DNA from: UBA685 sp002299005
GTDB lineage: Bacteria > Pseudomonadota > Alphaproteobacteria > Puniceispirillales > Puniceispirillaceae
NCBI GenBank assembly: GCA_963966775.1
Contig: CAXAAH010000018.1
Span: forward strand, 1 to 31,847
Length of the DNA: 31,847 nt
Direction: 5' to 3'
How positions within the stretch are numbered: position 1 is the first letter of the stretch; each line of letters begins with the position of its first letter. The position numbers and the translations under genes were made by a program. The notes below the pieces were generated by a model, which saw nothing but the letters and a program-made list of their open reading frames with translations, had not been told where the DNA came from and searched no databases. This document shows positions 7,836-15,031 of the stretch, piece by piece.

Positions 7836-8846
7836 TTATGCCGACAGGCCTTTGACCGTCTCAATCAGCGCAGAATTGACCTCTCTTGTGCCTTCATCTT
7901 GGCGGTTTACATGACGGCGCGCACCCGGCAGGCGGACACCTTCAAGCGCGCCCATCTCATCAAAAAAGCCATTTGCGTGGCTATCCCAGCCCTCACCCGC
8001 GACAAGCTCAGGTGAGATTGCGATAATCAGCTCACCACCTCTGGCAGGCCCGCCATCATTATTATCTTGCGCCTGTGCTTCATAAGAGAATTGATCCCCT
8101 GTCAGCGCCGCTGATAGCAATTCAACCATCATCGAAATAGCCGAGCCCTTATAGCCGCCAAATGGCAATAACACGCCCTTTAGCACTTCATTGGGATCAT
8201 TAGATGGCTGGCCATCAGGGCCAAGGCCTGTGCCATCTGGCAAATCATGACCATCACGCGCCGCAAGCATCACATCACCCTTTGCTAAGCGTGAGGTCGC
8301 CATATCAAACACAACCGGCGTGCTGTCAGGGCGTGGCCATGCAAAGGCCAGCGGGTTGGTGCCAAAAAACGCCTTTGTCGCTCCAGCAGGGGCAACAGAT
8401 GGCTTGAAACATGTGCAAGCAATGCCAACCAAATTCTGCTCTGCCAGATATTCAACCTCTGGCCATAGGGCGGCAAAATGATAGCTGTTATAAAGGCGCA
8501 TCACGGCAATACCGGTTGTCTTGGCAGCCTTCGCCAATTCAGGCAGCGCGCATTCAAGCGTATAAGGCGCATAGCCATTCCCGCCATCAACCGACAGAAC
8601 AGCCGCCAATTTATGCTCAATCACAGGGCTAGCCGCGCCGTTGACCTTGCCAGATTTCATCGATTTGACATAGCCCGGCAGGCGGAACAAGCCATGCGAG
8701 GCAGACCCATCACGCTCAGCGCGCACAATGGTATTGGCAATCGCCTTCGCATTCGCCTCATCACAGCCATTTGCCAATAGCGTCTCACGCGCCAAAGCTT
8801 CGATTTCACCAAGAGTAAGAGCGGTAGTTGTCGCAATAGTCGTCAT
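7836..8846 (-). CDS. dpkA: Delta1-piperideine-2-carboxylate / delta1-pyrroline-2-carboxylate reductase (DpkA-type, Ldh2 family)
   Basis: These NADPH-dependent enzymes reduce cyclic imino acids (Pip2C, Pyr2C) to L-pipecolate and L-proline, in D-lysine, D-proline or hydroxyproline breakdown. The 336 residues carry the Ldh2-family motifs SHGLFRLPGY, FGTNPLAFAWPR, VFDMATS and LLPFGGYKGSAISMMVELL. From memory, HFAALWPEVE and the VFDMATS...KGDVMLAAR stretch fit DpkA better than malate, ureidoglycolate or sulfolactate dehydrogenases. A strong GAGGAGG lies 9 bases before the start. It is the last gene of a minus-strand operon, 42 bases after the DUF3726-like gene, and a terminator follows. Family assignment is firm; the exact substrate is inferred. 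Confidence 0.82.
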   Translation of the reverse strand: MTTIATTTALTLGEIEALARETLLANGCDEANAKAIANTIVRAERDGSASHGLFRLPGYVKSMKSGKVNGAASPVIEHKLAAVLSVDGGNGYAPYTLECALPELAKAAKTTGIAVMRLYNSYHFAALWPEVEYLAEQNLVGIACTCFKPSVAPAGATKAFFGTNPLAFAWPRPDSTPVVFDMATSRLAKGDVMLAARDGHDLPDGTGLGPDGQPSNDPNEVLKGVLLPFGGYKGSAISMMVELLSAALTGDQFSYEAQAQDNNDGGPARGGELIIAISPELVAGEGWDSHANGFFDEMGALEGVRLPGARRHVNRQDEGTREVNSALIETVKGLSA

Positions 8847-8888
8847 GGCACAAGGCCTCCTCGTACAACGTTAATATTAATATTCGTA

Positions 8889-9485
8889 TCAATCATTATC
8901 ATTTAAACCAGCGCCCGCACCAGCGGCTCTGGATTTTTCGGACGATGGGACATAGGTCTCAAACGCCCTCTTCTTTAGCATTTCATAACAATCATCATCA
9001 ATGGTAATCCGCGCCGGCCACGCCTCTGGCAAATCTGGCGCAAAGCCGCATCTCACCAAATCAATCTCAGCCTTCGCAGAACCAATAAGCGACGATAGCA
9101 TCGCCCCCTCATCAAGCGCAAATCGCCCTGTTGGCGGGCTAGCACGCAAGGCTATCAGCGCGCGTGATAAGTTTGGATATAACAGCCCTTTTAGGGAAAA
9201 ACCCGCCGCCTCAAACGCCTCACAAAAATCAAGTCCTGCCATCACATCAGCGAGACCAACTGCCCCCTCTAGCAAGACATGTTGGCCGTCTATCACAGGG
9301 CGCATAGGCTCAGGCTTGCTATCGGCATTCATCAGGGCAAGCAATTCATCAGACGGCACAAATCCATGCGCCGAGAGCCATTGTGCGGCGCGTGCAATAT
9401 CGTCTGCCACCCCAAAATGATAGCCCGTGCCAAGCATGGCTTTTCTTGTCTCAGAGACAAGCTGGTTAACCGATAAATGCGCCAT
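8889..9485 (-). CDS. DUF3726-like protein of unknown function
   Basis: The 198-residue protein opens with LSVNQLVSETRKAMLGTGYH and then VADDIARAAQWLSAHGF. This recalls the N-terminus of DUF3726 proteins of alphaproteobacteria, whose function is unknown to me. No catalytic motif, signal peptide or membrane segment is evident; the C-terminus is a short low-complexity tail rich in Ala, Gly and Asp/Asn. I chose ATG 9485. A GTG at 9488 overlaps the TAG of the preceding gene, and an AGAGG sits just upstream, so translational coupling is likely. It lies between a 582-residue unknown and the DpkA-type reductase. Confidence 0.65.
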   Translation of the reverse strand: MAHLSVNQLVSETRKAMLGTGYHFGVADDIARAAQWLSAHGFVPSDELLALMNADSKPEPMRPVIDGQHVLLEGAVGLADVMAGLDFCEAFEAAGFSLKGLLYPNLSRALIALRASPPTGRFALDEGAMLSSLIGSAKAEIDLVRCGFAPDLPEAWPARITIDDDCYEMLKKRAFETYVPSSEKSRAAGAGAGLNDND

Positions 9486-9487
9486 CA

Positions 9488-11236
9488 CTAGCCTCTATCA
9501 GAGAGGCCACCATCAGATGACGCCTCATCACGAACCACCCAAAAGGCCCAATCATCCGCCCCTGTCTCATGCAAATCAAGCGCCGTTGGCGCCCCTTGAT
9601 AGAGCGTAATGCGCGTCCATCTATCAGAACGCGGGTCAAATTTGGACGCGCCAAAGAACGATAATTTACAGCGCAACAAATCAATCGGACGACAAGCTTC
9701 GCCCACCAAATTGCCATGCACTTCGGCATAGGGGAAATGGTTCACATTCTGGATACGCCGGACAATGTAACGCAAATCAGGCCGCTTCATCAGCAATTCT
9801 GCGACCATCATATCGCCTGCTTCATCTGCCATCGCCTGTGTTAGATCCGCGATATAATAGGCCATCGCAAAAGGCATTTCACGGCTCTGCCCGTCTTCTT
9901 CATAGGCATTCCCAAGGCGCGGCTCTAGCTTTTCTTCTGAGACATACCAGAATTGCGCACGGCTTGGCTTGGCCGCCAAATCAAGCGCAAGCGCCCATTG
10001 ATAATGCGCCTCAATCAGCGCCTCCAACTCATCCAGCCTCATCTTTGGCTCTAGCATAGGATCACGCGATTGGGTCATGCACTCTTCCAGACCATCAATC
10101 TCATCGCCGGTATATTCCATCACAAAAGACGCCATCAGCGCGGCCATATCATCGCCCTTGCCCATTGCCCAGACCATCAGCCCCTCAAAGGGCCTATCTT
10201 GGCCTAGCAGGCTGGCAATTTTTGCGCCTAGCTCTGCCCAATCGGCCCGCAATTGGGCGATTGTCACCTGATAGCCCTTATCATCCACCTGCCATTGTGC
10301 CAGATGCGCGGTGATGCGCTGATAAAGGGCGTGATAGCGGTCTTGGTCCTCTGGCACAAGCGCGGCGATTTGACGACAGCGTGCCAGCGCCGTCTCGCGC
10401 ACCATAATCCAGCTGTGAAACAGGTTCGGGTGATGGATCAAAAACGGCGCCATGCCAAGGCCGGTCGAATTGCCAACGCCTAAATTGCGCCGCATCAAGG
10501 GTGCCAAAGAGACCGCCTCATCACCGCCGCGCATACGCGCACAATGATCCGCAAGCTGGAAGGTAAATTCCCTGATTAAAAACACAGTTAGCATCTCGGC
10601 ACGGAACGGCCCTGCTAGCCCCTCATGCACCTTGATAAAATCCCTGTCAGCAATACCAAATTTCCCATTCCCATACACAGCCGTTGTGCGCATTAAATAG
10701 CCGATTTTGGCAATCATCTCATGGCGCGGCTGCGTGCCTTGTGCCAAGGCCTCAACCACATGTTGGAACAGGCGCACAGATTTATTCGCGCGTGATAAGG
10801 TCATCACCTTTTCATGATAAATCCCGGCCTCTTGATGGGTCACCTCATCTGCCAAATAGGCGATATCATCATCATTTGGCACGCCGTCAAACAAACAGAA
10901 ACTCGCATCCCAAGCGGTCGCAATCACACGGTCTGTGCGATCTTCATCCGCCAAAGCGCGGCTATAGCCGATAAGCGAATAAACGCGGCCACAAAAGGGC
11001 ATACTCAAAACAATATGGCCAAAGCCGTTCTCATCCAGCCTATTTTGCGCGACAGATAGCTGTGCGCCTTGTTCATGTAATTTGCGAATAAGCGTGCGTT
11101 TAAAAGAAAGACGATGCGGAAAGCTTGCGCCCAATGCCTCAAGGCGCATCACATCTTGCGGCGCCCGCAAATCAAGCGCGTCTTCTTGCCTACATAATGG
11201 CGCCTCATGCATCTGAGGCTCTGTTATATCACGCAT
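9488..11236 (-). CDS. Conserved-looking 582-residue protein of unknown function
   Basis: I do not recognise a domain here. The protein is soluble in appearance, with no signal peptide or membrane helix, mixed alpha/beta composition and many acidic residues. Notable stretches include RTTAVYGNGKFGIADRDF (near 190) and RNLGVGNSTGLGMAPFLI HHPN-like sequence (near 255), the latter Gly-rich and conserved in appearance. Coding is supported by its length, an AAAGGG ribosome-binding site about 7 bases before ATG 11236, and tight packing: 31 bases after the dipeptidase gene and a one-base overlap with the DUF3726-like gene. It probably works with the dipeptidase homologue and the imino-acid reductase, but no function can be assigned. 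Confidence 0.7.
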   Translation of the reverse strand: MRDITEPQMHEAPLCRQEDALDLRAPQDVMRLEALGASFPHRLSFKRTLIRKLHEQGAQLSVAQNRLDENGFGHIVLSMPFCGRVYSLIGYSRALADEDRTDRVIATAWDASFCLFDGVPNDDDIAYLADEVTHQEAGIYHEKVMTLSRANKSVRLFQHVVEALAQGTQPRHEMIAKIGYLMRTTAVYGNGKFGIADRDFIKVHEGLAGPFRAEMLTVFLIREFTFQLADHCARMRGGDEAVSLAPLMRRNLGVGNSTGLGMAPFLIHHPNLFHSWIMVRETALARCRQIAALVPEDQDRYHALYQRITAHLAQWQVDDKGYQVTIAQLRADWAELGAKIASLLGQDRPFEGLMVWAMGKGDDMAALMASFVMEYTGDEIDGLEECMTQSRDPMLEPKMRLDELEALIEAHYQWALALDLAAKPSRAQFWYVSEEKLEPRLGNAYEEDGQSREMPFAMAYYIADLTQAMADEAGDMMVAELLMKRPDLRYIVRRIQNVNHFPYAEVHGNLVGEACRPIDLLRCKLSFFGASKFDPRSDRWTRITLYQGAPTALDLHETGADDWAFWVVRDEASSDGGLSDRG

Positions 11237-11267
11237 AACAACACCCTTTAACCCTACGCGTTACCGA

Positions 11268-12257
11268 TCACAATTTGGGCCCAAAATTCTCATCATAAAA
11301 CCGCAGCCAATTGCCGCCCATCACAGCCGCGACATCCTTATCACTAAACCCATAAGAAGATAGGCCATTTGCGATATTTGGAAAGTCTTTAATTGTCTCG
11401 AACCAGCTTGGCTGGGCCGGGAAGCCGGCATTATCAGCCGAGCCTTCGCCATAATCCATGACCTTTGACCAGCGCCCATTGCGCATCCATTCGACCACAC
11501 TATCAGGCTGGTCTTGGCAGAGATCTGAGCCTATCCCCAGCGATTCAATCCCATATTTATCAGCCGCTCTTGCGATCATCTCACAAAATTGATCCATCGT
11601 GCAATCGAAGGCGTCTTTAAGATGGTGCGGATAAATCGAAAACCCTATCATCCCGCCAGCATCTGTTAGCGCCTTTATGACCTCATCTGTTTTATTGCGC
11701 CTTGCCGGATGCCACCAATGCGGATTGGCATGTGTAATCGCAATCGGCCGCTCAGATATCTCAATCGCCTCAAGAGTTGAACGGTCGGCAGAATGGCTCA
11801 TATCAACCACCAGCCCGACCCGGTTCATCTCTTTGATGGCCTGCTTGCCAAAGCGCGTAATGCCCGGATCCTCATCCTCATAACAGCCCGTCGCCAGCAA
11901 TGATTGGTTATTATAAGACAGCTGCATAAAGCGCGCGCCAAGCTGGTGGCAAATCTCAATCAGGCCGATATCATCTTCGATGGGCGAACAATTTTGAAAG
12001 CCGAAAACAAGCGCTGTCTTGCCCGTGCGATGCGCTTCACGCACATCATCGCCCGTCAGCCCACGCATCAGCCTGTCTGGATAGGCCTCAAACCATTTAT
12101 TAAAGGTCGAAAAATTTGTGACCGTCTCGCGAAAGCTTTCATGATAGCAAATTGTGATATGCACAGCCGATAGCTGGCCGTCTGCCATTTCTTGAAAATG
12201 GTGCGGTTGCCAATTCACATATTGCAAATTATCAATATAAAGCGGCTTATCAGACAT
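11268..12257 (-). CDS. Peptidase M19 (membrane/renal dipeptidase) family protein with altered metal ligands
   Basis: The M19 family are dinuclear-zinc TIM-barrel dipeptidases. The 329-residue protein aligns by motif: VDMSHSADRST (His155), ITHANPHWWHPARRN (His176, Arg187) and GIGSDLC (Asp245) match the second half of the active site. The usual N-terminal HxD is absent; the segment reads YIDNLQYVNW. The bridging Glu of the GxEG motif appears as Gln88 in VFGFQNC. The lineage may therefore bind one metal or catalyse a different reaction. No signal peptide is seen, so it is cytosolic. It is the first gene of the minus-strand operon ending at the DpkA-type reductase; an AAGGA lies about 11 bases upstream of the start. 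Confidence 0.82.
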   Translation of the reverse strand: MSDKPLYIDNLQYVNWQPHHFQEMADGQLSAVHITICYHESFRETVTNFSTFNKWFEAYPDRLMRGLTGDDVREAHRTGKTALVFGFQNCSPIEDDIGLIEICHQLGARFMQLSYNNQSLLATGCYEDEDPGITRFGKQAIKEMNRVGLVVDMSHSADRSTLEAIEISERPIAITHANPHWWHPARRNKTDEVIKALTDAGGMIGFSIYPHHLKDAFDCTMDQFCEMIARAADKYGIESLGIGSDLCQDQPDSVVEWMRNGRWSKVMDYGEGSADNAGFPAQPSWFETIKDFPNIANGLSSYGFSDKDVAAVMGGNWLRFYDENFGPKL

Positions 12258-12366
12258 AAGATTTCTTTTCCTTAAGGGGCATAATCACCGACCACTCTGC
12301 TATCTAGCCACTATTTTGACAAGTCACGATGCGACAGTTTTTCACAAATTTTACGACCTTCATATA

Positions 12367-12422
12367 GGGGCTTATCAATTGGGACTTATTAATTGGGGCT
12401 TATCAATTTGGACTTGCCAGCA
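12367..12422. repeat. Tandem 14-bp repeat (three units plus a degenerate fourth) in a divergent intergenic region
   Basis: GGGGCTTATCAATT (12367-12380), GGGACTTATTAATT (12381-12394) and GGGGCTTATCAATT (12395-12408) are followed by TGGACTTGCCAGCA. Units one and three are identical. They lie 60-115 bases upstream of the carboxymuconolactone-decarboxylase-family start, in a 224-base gap between divergent genes where promoters must lie. They could be binding sites or slippage products. Confidence 0.8.
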
Positions 12423-12481
12423 TGGTCAAAATTCGCAATCACTTGCAAAGAAGATAATTTGAAACAAAAAGAGGCAGCATC

Positions 12482-12868
12482 ATGGATGATAAATTATTTG
12501 AAACAGGCCTAGCCCAGCGCAAAGCCACCCTTGGCGCAGACTATGTTGAGAAAAACTTGGCCGCCGCAGATGATTTCACGCGCCCATTCCAAGAGGCAAT
12601 GACCGCTTGGTGTTGGGGTTTTGGCTGGGGTGATGAGACGATTGACGCCAAAACACGCTCTATGATGAACCTATCGATGATTGGCGCGTTGGGCAAAATG
12701 CATGAATGGGAAATCCATTGTAACGGGGCTATCCAAAATGGCGTAAGCGTCGAGGAAATCCGCGCCATTATCCATGTAATCGGCATTTATTGCGGCGTCC
12801 CACAATCACTAGACTGCTTCCGCGTTGCCAGAAAAGTCCTAAATGAGCATGGGCTATTAGACGAATAG
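12482..12868 (+). CDS. Carboxymuconolactone decarboxylase (CMD) family protein
   Basis: The 128-residue single-domain protein fits PcaC-like members of the CMD/AhpD fold. The stretch NLSMIGALGKMHEWEIHCNGAI (around 60-80) followed by VSVEEIRAIIHVIGIYCGVP is typical of the family core. The AhpD CxxC redox pair is absent, so a decarboxylase or isomerase-like role is more plausible than a peroxidase partner. A GAGG lies about 7 bases before the start. It converges on an amidohydrolase of the COG3618 type, with 13 bases between the stops. Genes of these two families occur in aromatic and lactone degradation, but no substrate can be set from sequence. Confidence 0.85.
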   Translation: MDDKLFETGLAQRKATLGADYVEKNLAAADDFTRPFQEAMTAWCWGFGWGDETIDAKTRSMMNLSMIGALGKMHEWEIHCNGAIQNGVSVEEIRAIIHVIGIYCGVPQSLDCFRVARKVLNEHGLLDE

Positions 12869-12871
12869 ACG

Positions 12872-12889
12872 CCTAAAAAACCTAAAAAC
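12872..12889. repeat. 9-bp tandem duplication containing the amidohydrolase stop codon
   Basis: CCTAAAAAA (12872-12880) is followed by CCTAAAAAC (12881-12889). On the minus strand the copy nearest the gene holds the real TAG (12884-12882), and the second repeats TAG nine bases later in the same frame, a tandem stop. Confidence 0.6.
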
Positions 12890-13760
12890 GATAGAATGAG
12901 GCGGCGGTTTTGCCAAAGATCTGGTCCTGCATATCTTGCGGGATCAGTGCCTCATAGGCGGCCATCAACCTGTGATAATCAGAGGTCAGCGAACAGACAG
13001 GAAAGTTTGAGCCATACATCACACGCTGGGGGCCAAACTGGTCAATAATTGTCTCGACTATCGGTGCAAAATCATCTGCCTGCCAGCCATGCGCGAACAT
13101 GCCAAGGCCTGATAATTTGGCGCTTACTTGCTCCATCGAAGACAGAGATTGCAATGATTTGGCCCATGCGGCAATCCCCGCCGCGCTTCTATCATAGGGT
13201 GAGCCTGCATGACACAAAGCCACCGGCAAATCTGGCACCTCTGATAGCACCTCTGCCATTGGCACCATTAATTCGGGCAATAATTGCAAATCAAAGGACA
13301 GCCCATGGCGTGCCAGCAAGGCAAGACCATCACGAAAGGCTGATGATGTGATAAGCTCTCTTGTCCCTGTCAGCGCATCTTCGCCTGGCGCGCGGCCGAT
13401 AATCTGGCGCACCCCTGCCACAGATGACAAAGATGTAAGGGCCTGCAGGTCAGCCGCTAAATTTGGTGAGGCGAGATCACAAAACGCCACTTGGCGCATA
13501 TGCCAATTCATTTGCCGGCTGGTGGATTGCGCAATCCCATCAACCCAGCGCGCCTCTGCCAGACCATCTTGCGCGCCAACCTGAATATGCACAGAGCCTT
13601 CAAAGCCATGGGCCCGCGCATCATGGGTAAATTCATCAAGCAGATAATCACGCGCAATCGGCGCAGGATCACCAAAAAACCGCACCTCTCCCTTGGCCAT
13701 CAACCACGGGTAATGAACCGCTTTTAAATCCCATAAATGATGATGCGCATCTAATCTCAT
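12882..13760 (-). CDS. Amidohydrolase family protein (COG3618; fuconolactonase / 2-pyrone-4,6-dicarboxylate hydrolase type)
   Basis: COG3618 enzymes are TIM-barrel hydrolases that open lactones of sugar acids (L-fucono-lactone), 4-sulfomuconolactone or 2-pyrone-4,6-dicarboxylate. The 292-residue protein begins DAHHHLWDL, with the HxH pair His6/His8, then VHIQVGAQD and GVRQIIGRAP, then VALCHAGSP, and ends with MYGSNFPVCS, where Asn takes the place of the Asp often seen at this site. It lies 71 bases downstream of the SnoaL-like gene on the same strand and is probably co-transcribed with it. The pair is divergent from the sugar-type ABC operon, which suggests a lactone intermediate in that pathway. 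Confidence 0.85.
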   Translation of the reverse strand: MRLDAHHHLWDLKAVHYPWLMAKGEVRFFGDPAPIARDYLLDEFTHDARAHGFEGSVHIQVGAQDGLAEARWVDGIAQSTSRQMNWHMRQVAFCDLASPNLAADLQALTSLSSVAGVRQIIGRAPGEDALTGTRELITSSAFRDGLALLARHGLSFDLQLLPELMVPMAEVLSEVPDLPVALCHAGSPYDRSAAGIAAWAKSLQSLSSMEQVSAKLSGLGMFAHGWQADDFAPIVETIIDQFGPQRVMYGSNFPVCSLTSDYHRLMAAYEALIPQDMQDQIFGKTAASFYRF

Positions 13761-13800
13761 AGACTCATACGTCCCTATTCTTGCCCCTTGCCGCTACCCA

Positions 13801-13836
13801 GCGCCCTATTACAGCGCCCTATTACAGCGCCCTAGT
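13801..13836. repeat. Tandem 13-bp repeat spanning the stop codon of the SnoaL-like gene
   Basis: GCGCCCTATTACA occurs at 13801-13813 and 13814-13826, followed by a partial third unit GCGCCCTAGT that holds the genuine stop (TAG on the minus strand, 13834-13832). The TAG triplet recurs 13 and 26 bases downstream, which closes the other two frames. The core TAGGGCG is shared with the rpe repeat. Confidence 0.88.
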
Positions 13837-14821
13837 CCATTGCCTGATGTGCGGCGAAAATATCAAAGCCCATCTGGTCAAATAATTGGCCATAATCAAG
13901 CAACACCCAATTCTCCATAATCTTGCCATCTGCGATACGGTAAAAATCCATCACGCGCAAAGTCATCGCCTTGCCTGTGGCTTTGACGCCCAGATAATCA
14001 CCTTGATGCGTCATCGTCATAGATGGCCAGCCAGAGACGGCGGCATAATTCCCCTCACCTATGCGGCAATAATGATTGCCCCCCTTACGGTCGGGGAAGG
14101 CGCGCAGGAATGATTCGCGGTGATCTTTGACAAACCCTTCCCAGCGATAATTAGAGCCAATACCGCAAGGGCCATACCACATCATATCATCATGCCAATA
14201 GCCATCATCACCTGTTTGCGACTTTGACTCAAAGCTGTCGGGATCAAAGACATGCAAATCACCCAGCATCCCCTCAACCACATCCAAAGAAGCCGCGCCA
14301 TCGCCGATATTTGGCATCACCCCATCATGCGTCGCAGGGCCGGGGAATAGGATTTCAGTCCCGAGCTCTTCTGCGATTGGCAGGCGGCGTGCTTGACGCA
14401 TTAAATCGATAAAATCGGGGATAAGACGCGCCAAGGTAATCTTGCCATCTGCCACTTGATAAAATTCACCTGACCGCAAAAAGGCCAGCGAATCATGCGG
14501 GCGCACACCACATAGGGGCGCTTTGAAATTACCAACATAATGCACAACGGCGCTAATCCATTGACCGCCAAAATCACGGCGATTATCGGCCGCGATAAAT
14601 ATCTCATCACGCCGACGTGTCGCATCAAGGGCGGCGCGCAAGGGGCGATAAAACCCGTCAAGCACAGCGTCTCTGCCGACAAGCTGGTTAATCGGATGGG
14701 CAACGTCAAACACCACATCCTCTGCCAGAATCTCAGCCGCCACTGCCTCAAGACCCTCATCAGGCACAGATACCAGCCGTTGCAGGCCATCATATATTTT
14801 ATTCACGCTCGCCTTATTCAT
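13832..14821 (-). CDS. SnoaL-like (NTF2-fold) protein, two tandem domains
   Basis: SnoaL-like proteins use an NTF2/ketosteroid-isomerase fold; known members are polyketide cyclases, isomerases and dehydratases. The protein has two such domains (about 1-155 and 185-325). The second contains MMWYGPCGIG, EGNYAAVSGWPSM, then FYRIADGKIMENWVLLDYGQLFDQMG. That is clearly related to the gene at 21571, so the two are paralogues. I chose ATG 14821 (329 residues) because AAGGGG lies 6 bases upstream; longer starts up to 14995 have no such site and would fill the divergent promoter region. The product is probably cytosolic and works with the ABC-linked catabolic locus. Confidence 0.85.
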   Translation of the reverse strand: MNKASVNKIYDGLQRLVSVPDEGLEAVAAEILAEDVVFDVAHPINQLVGRDAVLDGFYRPLRAALDATRRRDEIFIAADNRRDFGGQWISAVVHYVGNFKAPLCGVRPHDSLAFLRSGEFYQVADGKITLARLIPDFIDLMRQARRLPIAEELGTEILFPGPATHDGVMPNIGDGAASLDVVEGMLGDLHVFDPDSFESKSQTGDDGYWHDDMMWYGPCGIGSNYRWEGFVKDHRESFLRAFPDRKGGNHYCRIGEGNYAAVSGWPSMTMTHQGDYLGVKATGKAMTLRVMDFYRIADGKIMENWVLLDYGQLFDQMGFDIFAAHQAMD

Positions 14822-14892
14822 GGGGAACCCCTTACCAGCCATCCAGTTTATAACCATCTCATTTATTAATGGCATTTTGAAATAATTTACCC

Positions 14893-14916
14893 TTTTGCAA
14901 AAAGAGCTTGCCAAGC
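14893..14916. promoter_or_regulatory. Candidate operator palindromes in the divergent promoter region
   Basis: The 210-base gap between the SnoaL-like gene and the ABC operon contains the perfect palindrome TTTTGCAAAA (14893-14902). Right after it comes GCTTG-C-CAAGC (14906-14916). A LacI-family regulator is encoded within the plus-strand locus and could bind here. The sites are short, so chance is a real alternative. Confidence 0.3.
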
Positions 14917-15031
14917 CAAATGAGAATTGTCTAGCATTTTTGAATAGGTATGCAAAAACGCATTTCTTGAGGATGTTTCGTGCGCCAAGTGCCATAGAAA
15001 CAAGGATATAAAACAGTATAATTGGTGGCTT

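Noticed and set aside
7836..8846. (R)-sulfolactate dehydrogenase (ComC) to complete a sulfonate pathway with comDE
   Set aside because: ComC belongs to the same Ldh2 family, but HFAALWPEVE and the KGDVMLAAR region fit DpkA-type imino-acid reductases better, and the gene lies in a different operon.
9001..9609. Plus-strand open frames opposite the DUF3726-like and 582-residue genes
   Set aside because: Low-complexity translations without ribosome-binding sites or any family resemblance; the minus-strand genes are tightly packed and better supported.
13832..14995. Longer form of the SnoaL-like protein starting at 14995
   Set aside because: The extra N-terminus has no family similarity and would cover the divergent promoter region; ATG 14821 has a good AAGGGG.
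15017..15022. TATAAT as the -10 element of the ABC operon
   Set aside because: It lies only 9 bases before the start codon and has no recognisable -35 at the right spacing, so it is probably chance in AT-rich sequence.
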